Source: Carboxylicivirga mesophila (GTDB lineage Bacteria; Bacteroidota; Bacteroidia; Bacteroidales; Marinilabiliaceae). Taken from it: a DNA stretch of 64,000 bases. The stretch spans positions 1 through 64,000 of the forward strand of contig NZ_JAGUCN010000015.1 of NCBI RefSeq assembly GCF_018271975.1, read 5' to 3'. The notes under the pieces were generated by a model. It was not told the DNA's origin, ran no database searches, and saw only the letters and a program-made list of their open reading frames with translations. How positions within the stretch are numbered: the stretch's first letter is position 1; each line of letters opens with the position of its first letter. The position numbers were made by a program, and so were the translations under genes. Positions 16,573-26,032 of this stretch are shown here, one piece after another.

Positions 16573-18192
16573 ATGAAACGTAAATCAATACAGGGACTAA
16601 TACTTTTAATGAGCCTTTCGCTGTTGGGTATTATTGCCGCTCAATATTTATGGATACAACAGTCGGTTAACGTGCAGCGTGAGAAATTTCAGGCGGCAGT
16701 TTACAGGTCGCTTGACAATGCTGTCCAAAGAATGGAAAAAGAGCAAAGTGCTGATTATATCTTTCGCGAGTTTTTCCACCAGCCACGTTCAAAATCAAGC
16801 ACAAGTTACCGTCAAGATAACAATGGCAATGTGTCTATCATCAGACAAAAAAGTACCAGCTCTGTCAAACCTAATATTGTATACCAGAAAAAAGACACCG
16901 TTATTACGCAAGGAGGCACACGCATAGAAGTGCATACCGAGGTGAATGGCAACCAAACCGATCATCAGGTATGGATTAATGCATCAGGTGAGGCTGTTGA
17001 TTTGATCGAACTGGAAGAACAGATGGTTCATATTGAAGACTCTATTGAAGTGGTGATCAGTGCCATGGAAGAGCGCAACCAGGAGATTAAAGAAGTATTT
17101 AATCAGATGAAACGCGAAATTGAAGCACGCCATAATCCACTTCAGGCACGCATTGATCTTGAGCACCTTAACGAAGTTCTGACACAGGAACTAGCTCAGA
17201 ATGGTATAGATACGAAATTTGAATTTGGCGTATTTAATCAAATTACGCGCCAGCTCTCCAATTACAAAACCACTAATTTTGATATTTCAAAAGCTAATAC
17301 TTACCAGCCATTTCAAATTAACCTGTTTCCGCGAGATATCTTCAGAGGCATCACACCCTATGAATTAGTGGTCTATTTTCCCGATGCAGCATCGTACCTG
17401 GTGAAAACCATTGGCTGGATGGTATCGCTCTCAGCCATATTTACACTGTTTATTCTCATTACCTTTTTCATCACCATGCGGACAATATTAACGCAAAAAA
17501 AGGTATCGCAGATAAAAACAGACTTTATCAATAACATGACTCATGAGTTCAAAACGCCTATTGCTACCATTAGTCTGGCTACCGACAGTATTTTAACCCC
17601 AACCATCATTAATAACGAGGCGCATGTCAAAAGCTTTTTAAAAATTATTAAAGAAGAAAACAGCCGGATGAACAGTCATGTGGAACGTGTGCTGCAAATG
17701 TCGCAGATTGAGAAGAAAGATTTCTCGGTTGTAAAAGCATCGCACGATATTCATGAACTTATCCTGCGCGCCGTTGATAACATGCAGCTTTTAGCCAATG
17801 AAACCAATGGTAAAATAAGCACCTCCTTAAAAGCCGAATTAAGCGTATTTTTAGTAGATGAAATACATTTTACCAATGTTATTGTAAATTTACTGGAAAA
17901 TGCACTGAAGTATGCAAAAGAACAACCATTGGTAACACTTTCGACCATTAATAATAACAATGGCATTGTAATAAAAATAGCCGATAACGGCATAGGTATG
18001 ACGCGTGAACAGCAAAACAAAATCTTTGAAAAATTCTACCGAGCCGCGGGAGGCAATGTGCATAATGTTAAAGGCTTTGGACTGGGCCTAAGCTATGTTA
18101 AGGCGGTCATTGACGCTCACCATGGTTCAATAAGTGTAAAAAGTAAAATAAACGTTGGAACTGAGTTTAGTATTCAACTACCTTACAAATAA
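16573..18192 (+). CDS. rprX: Sensor histidine kinase, RprX-like
   Basis: A 539-residue membrane sensor kinase. Helix 1 spans about residues 8-29 and helix 2 about 279-304. Between them lies a large periplasmic sensor with a coiled-coil stretch around 150-200. The HisKA domain has MTHEFKTP with phospho-acceptor His324. The ATPase domain shows NLLENALKYA (N box), DNGIGM (G1) and GFGLGLSYV (G2). The architecture and pairing match Bacteroides RprX/RprY, an inner-membrane two-component system; the name rests on similarity by eye. The response regulator gene starts 6 bp after its stop, so the two are co-transcribed. The sensed signal is unknown. Confidence 0.88.
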   Translation: MKRKSIQGLILLMSLSLLGIIAAQYLWIQQSVNVQREKFQAAVYRSLDNAVQRMEKEQSADYIFREFFHQPRSKSSTSYRQDNNGNVSIIRQKSTSSVKPNIVYQKKDTVITQGGTRIEVHTEVNGNQTDHQVWINASGEAVDLIELEEQMVHIEDSIEVVISAMEERNQEIKEVFNQMKREIEARHNPLQARIDLEHLNEVLTQELAQNGIDTKFEFGVFNQITRQLSNYKTTNFDISKANTYQPFQINLFPRDIFRGITPYELVVYFPDAASYLVKTIGWMVSLSAIFTLFILITFFITMRTILTQKKVSQIKTDFINNMTHEFKTPIATISLATDSILTPTIINNEAHVKSFLKIIKEENSRMNSHVERVLQMSQIEKKDFSVVKASHDIHELILRAVDNMQLLANETNGKISTSLKAELSVFLVDEIHFTNVIVNLLENALKYAKEQPLVTLSTINNNNGIVIKIADNGIGMTREQQNKIFEKFYRAAGGNVHNVKGFGLGLSYVKAVIDAHHGSISVKSKINVGTEFSIQLPYK

Positions 18193-18197
18193 AAACA

Positions 18198-18890
18198 ATG
18201 ACGGATACAAACAGAGTTTTTATGGTGGAAGATGACCGCAATTTTGGTACGGTCATGAAAGCCTATCTGGAGATTAATAAGTTTGAGGTAACCTGGGTGA
18301 AAGATGGCCTGCAAGCCTTTAAGCGCTTTAAAGAAGGGCAGTACGACATATGCATTCTTGATGTGATGCTTCCCAATGTGGATGGCTTTACCATTGCCCG
18401 TGAAATAAAAGAATATAACCAGGATATTCCCATTATTTTTCTAACCGCCAAGGTAATGAAGGAAGATGTACTGGAAGGATTTAGCACAGGGGCTGATGAC
18501 TATATTACCAAACCCTTTGATTCCGAGATTCTTATTTGTAAAATCAATGCCATACTGAACCGCAATAAACGTCAGCAAACAGAAGAAGTGCCTTCTGAAT
18601 ATACCATTGGTAACGCCACATTCAACCATGAATTCAGAACCATCACCATTGCTGGAGAGGAACAGAAACTATCACCAAAAGAGGCGGATTTATTGCTGCT
18701 GCTTTGTCAGACACAAAATAAGGTTCTCCCGCGCGATAAAGCACTGAAACAGGTTTGGGGAGAAACCGGCTATTTTACCACAAGAAGTATGGATGTTTAC
18801 ATCACCAAGCTTAGAAAGTACCTTAAAGATGTTGAAGGCGTTGAGATAATAAATATTCACGGCAGTGGTTATCAACTAAGAATCGATTAA
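18198..18890 (+). CDS. rprY: OmpR-family response regulator, RprY-like
   Basis: A 230-residue regulator with a receiver domain (residues 1-120) and an OmpR/PhoB winged-helix DNA-binding domain (about 130-230). The acidic pair is E11-D12-D13, the phospho-acceptor D55 lies in ILDVMLPNVDGF, and the conserved Thr (FLTAK) and Lys (ITKPFD) are present. The C-terminal wing reads TRSMDVYITKLRKYL ... NIHGSGYQL. This DNA-binding class recognises tandem repeats spaced 10-11 bp, which fits the GTTAA array upstream of its operon. It follows the kinase after 5 bp. Confidence 0.92.
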   Translation: MTDTNRVFMVEDDRNFGTVMKAYLEINKFEVTWVKDGLQAFKRFKEGQYDICILDVMLPNVDGFTIAREIKEYNQDIPIIFLTAKVMKEDVLEGFSTGADDYITKPFDSEILICKINAILNRNKRQQTEEVPSEYTIGNATFNHEFRTITIAGEEQKLSPKEADLLLLLCQTQNKVLPRDKALKQVWGETGYFTTRSMDVYITKLRKYLKDVEGVEIINIHGSGYQLRID

Positions 18891-18957
18891 TCGCTTTTAA
18901 GCTGTAACTTATGCTCTACTGTGTGCGTCCTACAATCATTAATCACTAAAACGCAAT

Positions 18958-19593
18958 ATGATGAAACAACTGACCATACTCATTGGCCTATTGATTTGTA
19001 CGCTGGCAGCTTTTGGCCAGACCAAAAAGGCAGAAGTAGACAAGACATTTGAGAACATAACTGACGTGGAAGTTAACGTAGTGTTTAGCGACGTAGTAGT
19101 GGAAGCTGCTGACGGCAACGCTGTGCATGTAACAGGCACATTAACATGGGACCGGGAAAAAGACGAATATGAGATTATAACGCGTCAATCGGGCACAACT
19201 CTATATGTAGAAGTAAAGCATCCGCGTAATTCAAAGGGAAGTGCCGAAGGACAATTTCACATTACTATGCCGGCAATGACGGATTTAGACGTCAACAGTG
19301 TGAGCGGTGATATTAAAGTTAGTGGAGTTGGACAACGAAAGGTCAAATGTAATACGGTTTCGGGAGATATTATTGCAGAGAAAATCGGTAGCGATATATC
19401 TGCCAACACAGTATCAGGCGACATTGAACTGAAAGGTGTTAAAGGTAATGCCAAATCAAATACAGTATCGGGCGATGCAGAACTAGCAGATATTGATGGT
19501 AACCTGAAGGGCAACTCTGTTTCCGGCGATTTCCGTATTACAAACCTCAAAGGTAGTCGCGAAATAAGCACATTATCAGGAAGTGTGAGATAA
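18958..19593 (+). CDS. DUF4097-type exported beta-solenoid protein
   Basis: A 211-residue protein with a signal peptide (residues 1-20, cleavage near AAFGQ) and a mature part built of short strands. From about residue 112 it contains five imperfect units of 18-20 residues, each starting with N[ST]VSGD, ending in TLSGSVR. This is the DUF4097 / putative auto-transporter adhesin head pattern and predicts a right-handed beta-helix. Proteins of this type are often encoded beside sensor systems, and this one follows the response regulator after 67 bp, so it is probably in the same operon. Function is unknown; envelope localisation is likely. The short C-terminus carries no sorting domain. Confidence 0.85.
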   Translation: MMKQLTILIGLLICTLAAFGQTKKAEVDKTFENITDVEVNVVFSDVVVEAADGNAVHVTGTLTWDREKDEYEIITRQSGTTLYVEVKHPRNSKGSAEGQFHITMPAMTDLDVNSVSGDIKVSGVGQRKVKCNTVSGDIIAEKIGSDISANTVSGDIELKGVKGNAKSNTVSGDAELADIDGNLKGNSVSGDFRITNLKGSREISTLSGSVR

Positions 19594-19620
19594 ACTTGAC
19601 ACTCTTGATTATACAATACA

Positions 19621-19649
19621 AAAAAAGGACTGTCTGGCAGTCCTTTTTT
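19621..19649. terminator. Bidirectional terminator between DUF4097 and CPBP protease genes
   Basis: AAAAAAGGACTG pairs with CAGTCCTTTTTT around a 5-nt loop. T-runs occur on both strands and the flanking genes converge. Confidence 0.92.
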
Positions 19650-19673
19650 GTGTTATTTTAATTTCTTATTGGG

Positions 19674-20606
19674 TTACACTTCCTCTACCGGAGCTTCAAT
19701 TTTTTTAAATAAGACACTTAATTGCCAGCGATACTTGAAAGCCAGTGCACCTACAAATACCAGTGATGCTACCAGCAGAGTTCCTAATTCTTTTGATGGA
19801 TCTATTTCATGCGCTTTTAATAAAGCATCGGTTTGAAAAGCCAATCCATCGGCAGTCACAAACATACTTATAAAAACATTGTTGACTGCATGCGCTCCCA
19901 TGGCCAGTTCAATACCATCATCAAATACCGAAATAAGCGCATAAACAAATCCCATAATAAAATACTGAGGCATCATTACCCAAAAGCCAAACTTCTGAAT
20001 TTCTGGATTAGTGCCATGCATCAAAGCAAAAAATACAGAAGGAATAATAAGTACCAGTATACGATTCTTGAAAAGACGCCCTATGCCTTGAGCCAGATAA
20101 CCTCTGAACAATATCTCTTCATAGAATGCTTGAAACGGGATGAGTAAAATGGAGACTAAAGCCAATACTATTAGCGCATTCCAGTTTAAGCGCATCTCAT
20201 AATTATCAATATTCATATAATAATCGACCACCAGGGTAAAAGCCATTATCATCCCCCACAAACCAGCTCCAATAATCACACGTCGCCAACGAATAGATTT
20301 AGTTCCATTAATAACCGTAGTAAATGAGCGCTGATGAAAGGCTTTAACAAGCACAACAAATAATACAAGACTGAGAATAAAAGGCAGAATAATCAAACCC
20401 AGGCCAAGTGAAGAGTTAATTCCCATGGCCGCAAAATCCATACTCTGAACAGCGCCTGTATCAATATTACCTGAGCCGGCCCATGCCAGTACCACCAACA
20501 ATGGGATGGCTCCGAAGAACTGACCACCAAGGAATGAAATAAGTATTAGTAAAAGGTATTTCCACCATTCGTTTTGTCCGGTGTATGAACTCTCTAGATG
20601 CTTCAT
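19674..20606 (-). CDS. CPBP-family intramembrane metalloprotease
   Basis: A 310-residue multi-pass membrane protein with about eight hydrophobic segments. The CPBP (Abi/CAAX-protease) motifs are present: EEILFRG with E163, E164 and R168, the FALMHG histidine, and a third-motif HAVNN histidine-asparagine. These form the glutamate/histidine active site in the membrane. Bacterial family members act in protein maturation, bacteriocin self-immunity or unknown roles; the context gives no hint here. The C-terminus ends in an acidic, Pro-containing tail. It is probably monocistronic: convergent with DUF4097 and separated from the acetate-transporter gene by that gene's terminator. Confidence 0.9.
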   Translation of the reverse strand: MKHLESSYTGQNEWWKYLLLILISFLGGQFFGAIPLLVVLAWAGSGNIDTGAVQSMDFAAMGINSSLGLGLIILPFILSLVLFVVLVKAFHQRSFTTVINGTKSIRWRRVIIGAGLWGMIMAFTLVVDYYMNIDNYEMRLNWNALIVLALVSILLIPFQAFYEEILFRGYLAQGIGRLFKNRILVLIIPSVFFALMHGTNPEIQKFGFWVMMPQYFIMGFVYALISVFDDGIELAMGAHAVNNVFISMFVTADGLAFQTDALLKAHEIDPSKELGTLLVASLVFVGALAFKYRWQLSVLFKKIEAPVEEV

Positions 20607-20710
20607 GTGTATGTGTAAGATTATGTGCTGCTAAAATAATTATTCTCAGCTCTTCGGCCATGTCGTTTAAGGACAAGATTGATACTTTAGTCAAACAAAG
20701 ACAATAAAAA

Positions 20711-20736
20711 AGCGCCCGAACTAACATCCTGGCGCT
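20711..20736 (-). terminator. Terminator of the acetate transporter gene
   Basis: AGCGCC pairs with GGCGCT around a 14-nt loop, followed by TTTTTT on the minus strand, 24 bp after the stop codon at 20761. Confidence 0.8.
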
Positions 20737-20760
20737 TGTCAATATCATTCATCCAACTAA

Positions 20761-21336
20761 TTAAGGCATTGGCAAAATTTGCTTGCCATACACCTCAACC
20801 AAAAGTGTTCCGATAGCAATGTATAAAGCACTTGCTCCACAAAATACACCTTCGATACCAGCAATAGTATGAATCAGGTGACTACCTGTAAAGTTGGCTA
20901 TAGCCAATAGTGCAAAAAGCACTACAACAGTTCCAAATAACCAAATCATGGTTTTAGTCATTTTAAGGGTAGCAATCCACAATCCAAAAGTAAATATGCC
21001 CCATACAGCCAGGTAATACCCCATAGCAGTTGCTGAAGGAGCCTCGCCCAAGCCCATTTTAGGGAAAATCCAGATGAATACCAAAGAAATCCAGAATGCG
21101 CCATAAGATGTAAAAGCCATCATTCCAAACATATTGTTCTTCTTCCACTCAAGCATACCTACAAGAATCTGAATCAGACCTCCCATCATGATACCCATAC
21201 CCATAATCATTGTATCCAAACCGAATAAACCGGCATTGTGAAGGTTCAGTAGCATGGTTGTTAATCCAAAGCCGGTTAGTCCAAGAGGCGCAGGATTAGT
21301 TGTCACATCTTTTGCGATGAAAACGTTTTGTTCCAT
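20761..21336 (-). CDS. satP: SatP: acetate uptake transporter (GPR1/FUN34/YaaH family)
   Basis: A 191-residue membrane protein with six predicted helices. The diagnostic acetate uptake transporter motif NPAPLGL occurs at residues 14-20, followed by GFGLTTMLLNLHNAG. Members are proton-coupled or channel-like carriers of acetate and succinate. The length matches the bacterial family (about 190 residues). It stands alone with its own terminator and a -7-like box TATTTTTG at 21419-21426. Acetate-activating enzymes are not in the window. Confidence 0.93.
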   Translation of the reverse strand: MEQNVFIAKDVTTNPAPLGLTGFGLTTMLLNLHNAGLFGLDTMIMGMGIMMGGLIQILVGMLEWKKNNMFGMMAFTSYGAFWISLVFIWIFPKMGLGEAPSATAMGYYLAVWGIFTFGLWIATLKMTKTMIWLFGTVVVLFALLAIANFTGSHLIHTIAGIEGVFCGASALYIAIGTLLVEVYGKQILPMP

Positions 21337-21418
21337 TTTTTTCTGGTTTTAAGAATAGTAATCTGGTCCATTACCAACTGTCCCCTGAACGGCAATGCAC
21401 CCTGTAATAAAATCGGCG

Positions 21419-21426
21419 CAAAAATA
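21419..21426 (-). promoter_or_regulatory. -7 box of satP
   Basis: TATTTTTG on the minus strand fits TAnnTTTG and predicts a leader of about 75 nt for satP. No good -33 box is seen at the right distance. Confidence 0.45.
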
Positions 21427-21546
21427 GACAAATGCCTGAATTATTAAACTATGCAACATCATACCTCGCCAAAATAAACGTTAAAAGATGTTAAGCCTGA
21501 ATCAAACACTTATGCCAAAGCCGTTACTTGGGTGCATTACAGCAAA

Positions 21547-21575
21547 AAGCCCGGAAACAAAATGCTTCCGGGCTT
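21547..21575 (-). terminator. Terminator of htpG
   Basis: A perfect 10-bp stem (AAGCCCGGAA with TTCCGGGCTT) and a 9-nt loop with a T-run on the minus strand, 22 bp after the htpG stop. Confidence 0.9.
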
Positions 21576-21596
21576 AAAAAGTATGTTGCTATAACA

Positions 21597-23651
21597 TTAA
21601 ATCAAATCGATGCTGCGCTTAACGAATTTAGTCAGGGCCTCCCCTTTCAACATATTATTCGACAGCAAAGCCAGGTCAATCAGCTGTGATACTAATTTGT
21701 TAGATGATGCAAACGATGATAGTTCTGCATCTTTCTTACTATTTAGTTCAGTCAGCTTTTTGTTGATGTCTTCCATTTCATCCTTATCGGCTTGTGGAAT
21801 CTCCTCATCTTTTTTCCCTTCTTTGGCTTTTTCCAGCTCAGAGCGCTTACCTTCCAGTCCTTCAATCTTATGACGTAAAGACGCTACTTTTTCACCTACT
21901 TCTTGCTCTTCCTCTTCGATGATGCGATTTACCAATGGGTGATTACCATTCACCACCAGGTTGTAGCTATCAGGCATTTCGCCATAGAAACTCATTGGGC
22001 CACCACCCAGCTGACTCATCTCCTTCATTCGGCGCATAAACTCCTGCTGCGTAATCATCACCGGCGTATCAGTCTCTTCTAATGCTTCAAAAGTTACAAT
22101 GAAATTGGCCTTATCAACATTAGGCACCTGAGAGCTGAAGATGGTAGTCAAATCCTGCTTCTGAGCAGCAGACAGCTTCAACTCAGCTGCATCTGCCTTA
22201 GGTATCAGTTTTTCAGCAATATCACTATCAACACGCACAAAACGAGACTTCTCGAACTTGCTTTCCAGATGGTTCACAAAGTGACTGTCAAGCTGTCCGT
22301 CAAGTACTAAGACATCATACCCCTTATTCTTAGCCGCTTCAATAAAGCTGAACTGACCTTCAACATCAGTGGCATACAAGTAAACTAGCTGGTCATCTTT
22401 ATCCGTCTGGTTGTCCTTAATGATGTTCGCGTATTCGTCGAAAGTAAAGAATTTACCATCGGTATTTTTCAGAAGCGTGAACTTCTTGGCCCGGTCGTAG
22501 AATTTCTCTTCAGTCAGCATACCGTACTCGATGAAAATCTTCAGGTCGTCCCATTTGGCTTCAAATCCGTCACGGTCTTTCTTAAAGATTTCCTCCAGAC
22601 GATCGGCCACCTTTTTAGTGATGTGGCTCGAAATCTTCTTCACATTACCATCACTCTGCAGGTATGAGCGCGATACGTTCAACGGAATATCCGGTGAATC
22701 AATCACACCATGCAGCAATGTTAAGAACTCAGGCACTATTCCCTCAACCGAATCTGTTACATACACCTGGTTGCAATACAGCTGAATCTTGTTCTTCTGC
22801 ACTTCAACATTGTTCTTCAGCTTAGGGAAGTACAATACACCTGTCAGATTAAACGGATAGTCAACATTCAGGTGGATATTAAACAAAGGCTCATCAGCCA
22901 TTGGGTACAAACCACGGTAGAACTGGTTATAATCCTCATCTTTTAATTCAGATGGCGTACGCGTCCACAAAGGTTTTGTCTCGTTAACTACATTATCCTT
23001 TTCAGTCTCTTCTTCCTTGCCATCTTTCCACTCTGTCTCTTTTCCGAAGATAACCTCAACAGGCAGGAAGCGACAGTATTTCTTTAACAGCTTATCAATC
23101 TCGGCTTTGGTGGCATACTGCTCATTATCCTTGTCGATGTACAGGATGATATCTGTACCACGGTCGGCCTTTTCTACTTCTTCAAGCGTGTATTCCGGAC
23201 TGCCATCGCAGCTCCATTTAACAGCTTGTGCACCATCACGGAACGATTTGGTGATGATCTCCACCTTTTCAGATACCATAAAAGATGAGTAGAAACCTAA
23301 TCCAAAGTGGCCGATAATGGCATTGGCATCCTTCTTATATTTCTCTAAAAACTCGTTGGCACCCGAAAAAGCCACCTGATTGATGTATTTATCAATCTCT
23401 TCAGAAGTCATCCCCACACCGCGGTCAGAGATGGTAATCGTCTTCTTTTCTTCATCAAGGATAACACGTACAGGCGCTTCGCCCATTTCACCTTTAAATT
23501 CACCAACCGAAGCCAGTGTTTTCAGCTTCTGCGTAGCATCAACCGCGTTAGATACTAATTCGCGTAAGAAAATCTCATGATCTGAATAAAGATACTTTTT
23601 GATGATAGGGAAAATGTTCTCGGTAGTAACCCCAATATGTCCTTTTTGCAT
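21597..23651 (-). CDS. htpG: HtpG: bacterial Hsp90 chaperone
   Basis: A 684-residue HtpG. The GHKL ATPase domain is at the N-terminus, with LRELVSNAVDA, DRGVGM and GHFGLGFYSSFMV. The middle domain contains GVLYFPK and the Hsp90 hallmark LNVSRSYLQ, and the C-terminal dimerisation domain ends in LTKFVKRSIDLI. A charged insertion around residues 595-645 (EGKRSELEKAKEGKKDEE) is typical of the longer Bacteroidota proteins. The chaperone works in the cytoplasm on late-folding client proteins. The gene has its own promoter (TAACTTTG with TTG 20 nt upstream) and terminator. Confidence 0.97.
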   Translation of the reverse strand: MQKGHIGVTTENIFPIIKKYLYSDHEIFLRELVSNAVDATQKLKTLASVGEFKGEMGEAPVRVILDEEKKTITISDRGVGMTSEEIDKYINQVAFSGANEFLEKYKKDANAIIGHFGLGFYSSFMVSEKVEIITKSFRDGAQAVKWSCDGSPEYTLEEVEKADRGTDIILYIDKDNEQYATKAEIDKLLKKYCRFLPVEVIFGKETEWKDGKEEETEKDNVVNETKPLWTRTPSELKDEDYNQFYRGLYPMADEPLFNIHLNVDYPFNLTGVLYFPKLKNNVEVQKNKIQLYCNQVYVTDSVEGIVPEFLTLLHGVIDSPDIPLNVSRSYLQSDGNVKKISSHITKKVADRLEEIFKKDRDGFEAKWDDLKIFIEYGMLTEEKFYDRAKKFTLLKNTDGKFFTFDEYANIIKDNQTDKDDQLVYLYATDVEGQFSFIEAAKNKGYDVLVLDGQLDSHFVNHLESKFEKSRFVRVDSDIAEKLIPKADAAELKLSAAQKQDLTTIFSSQVPNVDKANFIVTFEALEETDTPVMITQQEFMRRMKEMSQLGGGPMSFYGEMPDSYNLVVNGNHPLVNRIIEEEEQEVGEKVASLRHKIEGLEGKRSELEKAKEGKKDEEIPQADKDEMEDINKKLTELNSKKDAELSSFASSNKLVSQLIDLALLSNNMLKGEALTKFVKRSIDLI

Positions 23652-23692
23652 CGTTACTAATATTTATGTTTTTACATATCAATTTAACGGCT

Positions 23693-23723
23693 CAAAGTTA
23701 TCAAAGCCTGTGCCATTCGTCAA
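23693..23723 (-). promoter_or_regulatory. Promoter of htpG
   Basis: On the minus strand a TTG (-33, 23721-23723) and TAACTTTG (-7, 23693-23700) are separated by 20 nt, giving a leader of about 38 nt for htpG. Confidence 0.6.
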
Positions 23724-23983
23724 TGTGTGACAATGCGGCAGACAGTGCTGACAGCCCCTTGCAATTTTGGCAGAAGTTTATGATTAATGCTATTTGATTG
23801 ATGAATGATGATGGGAATATATGACGAAAAAGTAAACACAGAGGCCCAGAGACGCGGAGTTATACCGATTACGAATCAAAACGATTGATAAAAAATCAAT
23901 CTGTGATTCAGTTTTTCAGCGTCTATCTCATGAAAAAGGCCACCAGAAGGCAGCCTCTTAATATGGAAATATTAAATTGACTA
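23724..23983. other. Intergenic region with a sulfatase terminator and a repeat-like segment
   Basis: Between the htpG promoter and the sulfatase stop there is no gene. The segment 23835-23870 (ACACAGAGGCCCAGAGACGC) resembles the CAGAG-rich dispersed repeats known from many bacterial genomes. An imperfect hairpin at 23937-23955 (AGGC/GCCT with an inner CC/GG pair) with a T-rich minus-strand tail is the likely terminator of the sulfatase gene. Confidence 0.45.
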
Positions 23984-26032
23984 CTACTTGACAATAAACT
24001 CATCGCAAAACAGCCATGAAGGTTGCCCGGCACCTGGCTTGCCCTCGGGAATAAGTCCAAAATTAGAGACCTTAACCCTGATATAACGGGCCTCAACACT
24101 CATGCCTGTTGCTCCTTTAGCCACCAGGTAAACATTGTTAAGTACTTCGTTTTGTTGCGACTCATTTAGCTGAACTTGCTCGTAAGAACGACCATCTTTT
24201 GAAATAAATATCTCCACCTGTTGGGGTGCATACACCCACGAGCCACGCTTATCCAGGAAACGCATTTTTATTTCATTGATGGCAGTCAGTTCGTTTAATT
24301 CAATAACGCCCTGCATATCGTTACCGTTAAAGCCTAAAAACGTATCATAGTCGGAAGCCCAAAGAGGCGTAAAGTTCTTGCCCTTTCCATCGCACAAAAA
24401 GCTGATTGGGGCATCGTAGGGTTTATCGGGCATCTGCTTCATGGTTACTTTTGCGCCTTTTGCTTTATTGGTAAGGGTCACAAAACGTTCGCCCATCTCC
24501 TGCTCTATTGAAGGCACCTCATATTGCTGCTTTAATTTGACCAACTGTGCTTTCAGCTCTTCTATCAGCGTTGCATATTCGGCATTACCATATTGGTTAT
24601 TCATTTCCTGTGGGTCGGTTTCCAAATCGTAAAACTCCCACTCATCAGTATCAAAGTAGAAATGTATTAACTTATAGCGACCTGTTGAGATACCATAGTG
24701 ACGCTTAACGGCGTGTATACCCGGATACTCATAATAATGGTAATAAACGGCGTCGCGCCATGCATCTGAGTTTTGCTCCAACACCGGACGCATGGATAAA
24801 CCTTGCATCTCTTCTGGTACTTCAACACCAGCATAATCAAGGAAAGTCTGCGCAAAATCCAGATTCTGTACCAGCTTGTCACATACCCATCCTTTCTTCA
24901 CACCTTCCGGATAGCGTAATAACAATGGTGTACTTAATGACTCTTCATACATAAAGCGTTTATCAAACCAGCCATGCTCGCCCAAATAAAAGCCCTGATC
25001 TGAGGTATACACCACAATCGTATTATCGGCCAAACCATTTGCATCCAGGTAATCCAGAATTTCGCCTACGCCATCATCAACCGAAGCAATGGTTGAAAGG
25101 TAATCCTGCATATAGCGCTGATATTTCCAAATAGCCTTTTCTTTACCACTCAGCTCTGCATCATAATAGGCCTGATTCTTGGCCCGATAGTCATTGTGCC
25201 AGTCGACTTTCTGTTCGTCGCTCATACGCTCATACCAGTCGCCCCAGCCATCTCTTATTATATCATCGGTACCGGGCTTTGTCAGTTTGAGGTCGTAGCC
25301 TTCAAACATGATTTTATCAATTTCCATTTCCTGCTCCCTGGCGGCACGTCCACGGGTGGAATAGTCATCAAAGAAGTTATCCGGTACAGGAATCTCCGCC
25401 TGATCAAATTGATTGAGGTATTGCGGTGCCGGCATCCAGTTACGGTGAGGCGCTTTGTGCTGTACCATTAAGCAAAATGGTTTATCCTCCTGTTTGATGC
25501 CTTCGAGCCATTCAATGGCCTTATCCGTAATAATGTTGGTCACATAACCAGGTATACAAACCAATCCCTGCGGCGTTCTGAAGTCTGGATTATAATATTC
25601 TCCCTGACCGGGCAATACCATCCATTGGTCGAAACCCGTAGGTTCGCTCTTGAGGTGCCATTTACCAACAATGGCCGTATAGTAGCCAGCCTCTTTCAAG
25701 AGTTTTGGAAAAGTGGCCTGCCCGCCATCGAAGGTCACCTCATTATTAATCAATCCGTTTTTATGACTGTGCTTACCGGTTAATATCACCGCACGCGACG
25801 GGGCACAAATAGAGTTGGTGACTGTCGCATTTGTGAATAGCACGCCCTCTTTAGCCAGCCTGTCGATGTTAGGCGTTTGATTAAGGCCATGTCCATAGGC
25901 ACTGATGGCCTGCTCAGCATGATCATCTGATATGATGAAGACAATATTAGGACGCTCTGTTTTGACTGGCGAACATGCAAAAGCCAGCAGTATTACAACA
26001 GCAGCCAGTAGCTGATTGATAGTATTTTTCAT
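23984..26032 (-). CDS. Lipoprotein sulfatase (S1) with C-terminal carbohydrate-type domain
   Basis: A 682-residue formylglycine-dependent S1 sulfatase. A lipoprotein signal ends in LAFAC with Cys20, so it is membrane-anchored. The metal pair DD is at 36-37, and the formylglycine motif C-A-P-S-R is at 76-80 (ICAPSRAVILTG), with KWHLK and YTSDQGFYLGEHG further on. After the catalytic part (to about residue 500) comes a beta-sandwich (about 530-682; WVYAPQQVEIFISKDG, EARYIRVKVSNFG) of the discoidin or hexosaminidase C-terminal type. It likely removes sulfate from polysaccharides or glycosaminoglycans; the substrate cannot be read. Activity requires a maturase encoded elsewhere. Confidence 0.93.
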   Translation of the reverse strand: MKNTINQLLAAVVILLAFACSPVKTERPNIVFIISDDHAEQAISAYGHGLNQTPNIDRLAKEGVLFTNATVTNSICAPSRAVILTGKHSHKNGLINNEVTFDGGQATFPKLLKEAGYYTAIVGKWHLKSEPTGFDQWMVLPGQGEYYNPDFRTPQGLVCIPGYVTNIITDKAIEWLEGIKQEDKPFCLMVQHKAPHRNWMPAPQYLNQFDQAEIPVPDNFFDDYSTRGRAAREQEMEIDKIMFEGYDLKLTKPGTDDIIRDGWGDWYERMSDEQKVDWHNDYRAKNQAYYDAELSGKEKAIWKYQRYMQDYLSTIASVDDGVGEILDYLDANGLADNTIVVYTSDQGFYLGEHGWFDKRFMYEESLSTPLLLRYPEGVKKGWVCDKLVQNLDFAQTFLDYAGVEVPEEMQGLSMRPVLEQNSDAWRDAVYYHYYEYPGIHAVKRHYGISTGRYKLIHFYFDTDEWEFYDLETDPQEMNNQYGNAEYATLIEELKAQLVKLKQQYEVPSIEQEMGERFVTLTNKAKGAKVTMKQMPDKPYDAPISFLCDGKGKNFTPLWASDYDTFLGFNGNDMQGVIELNELTAINEIKMRFLDKRGSWVYAPQQVEIFISKDGRSYEQVQLNESQQNEVLNNVYLVAKGATGMSVEARYIRVKVSNFGLIPEGKPGAGQPSWLFCDEFIVK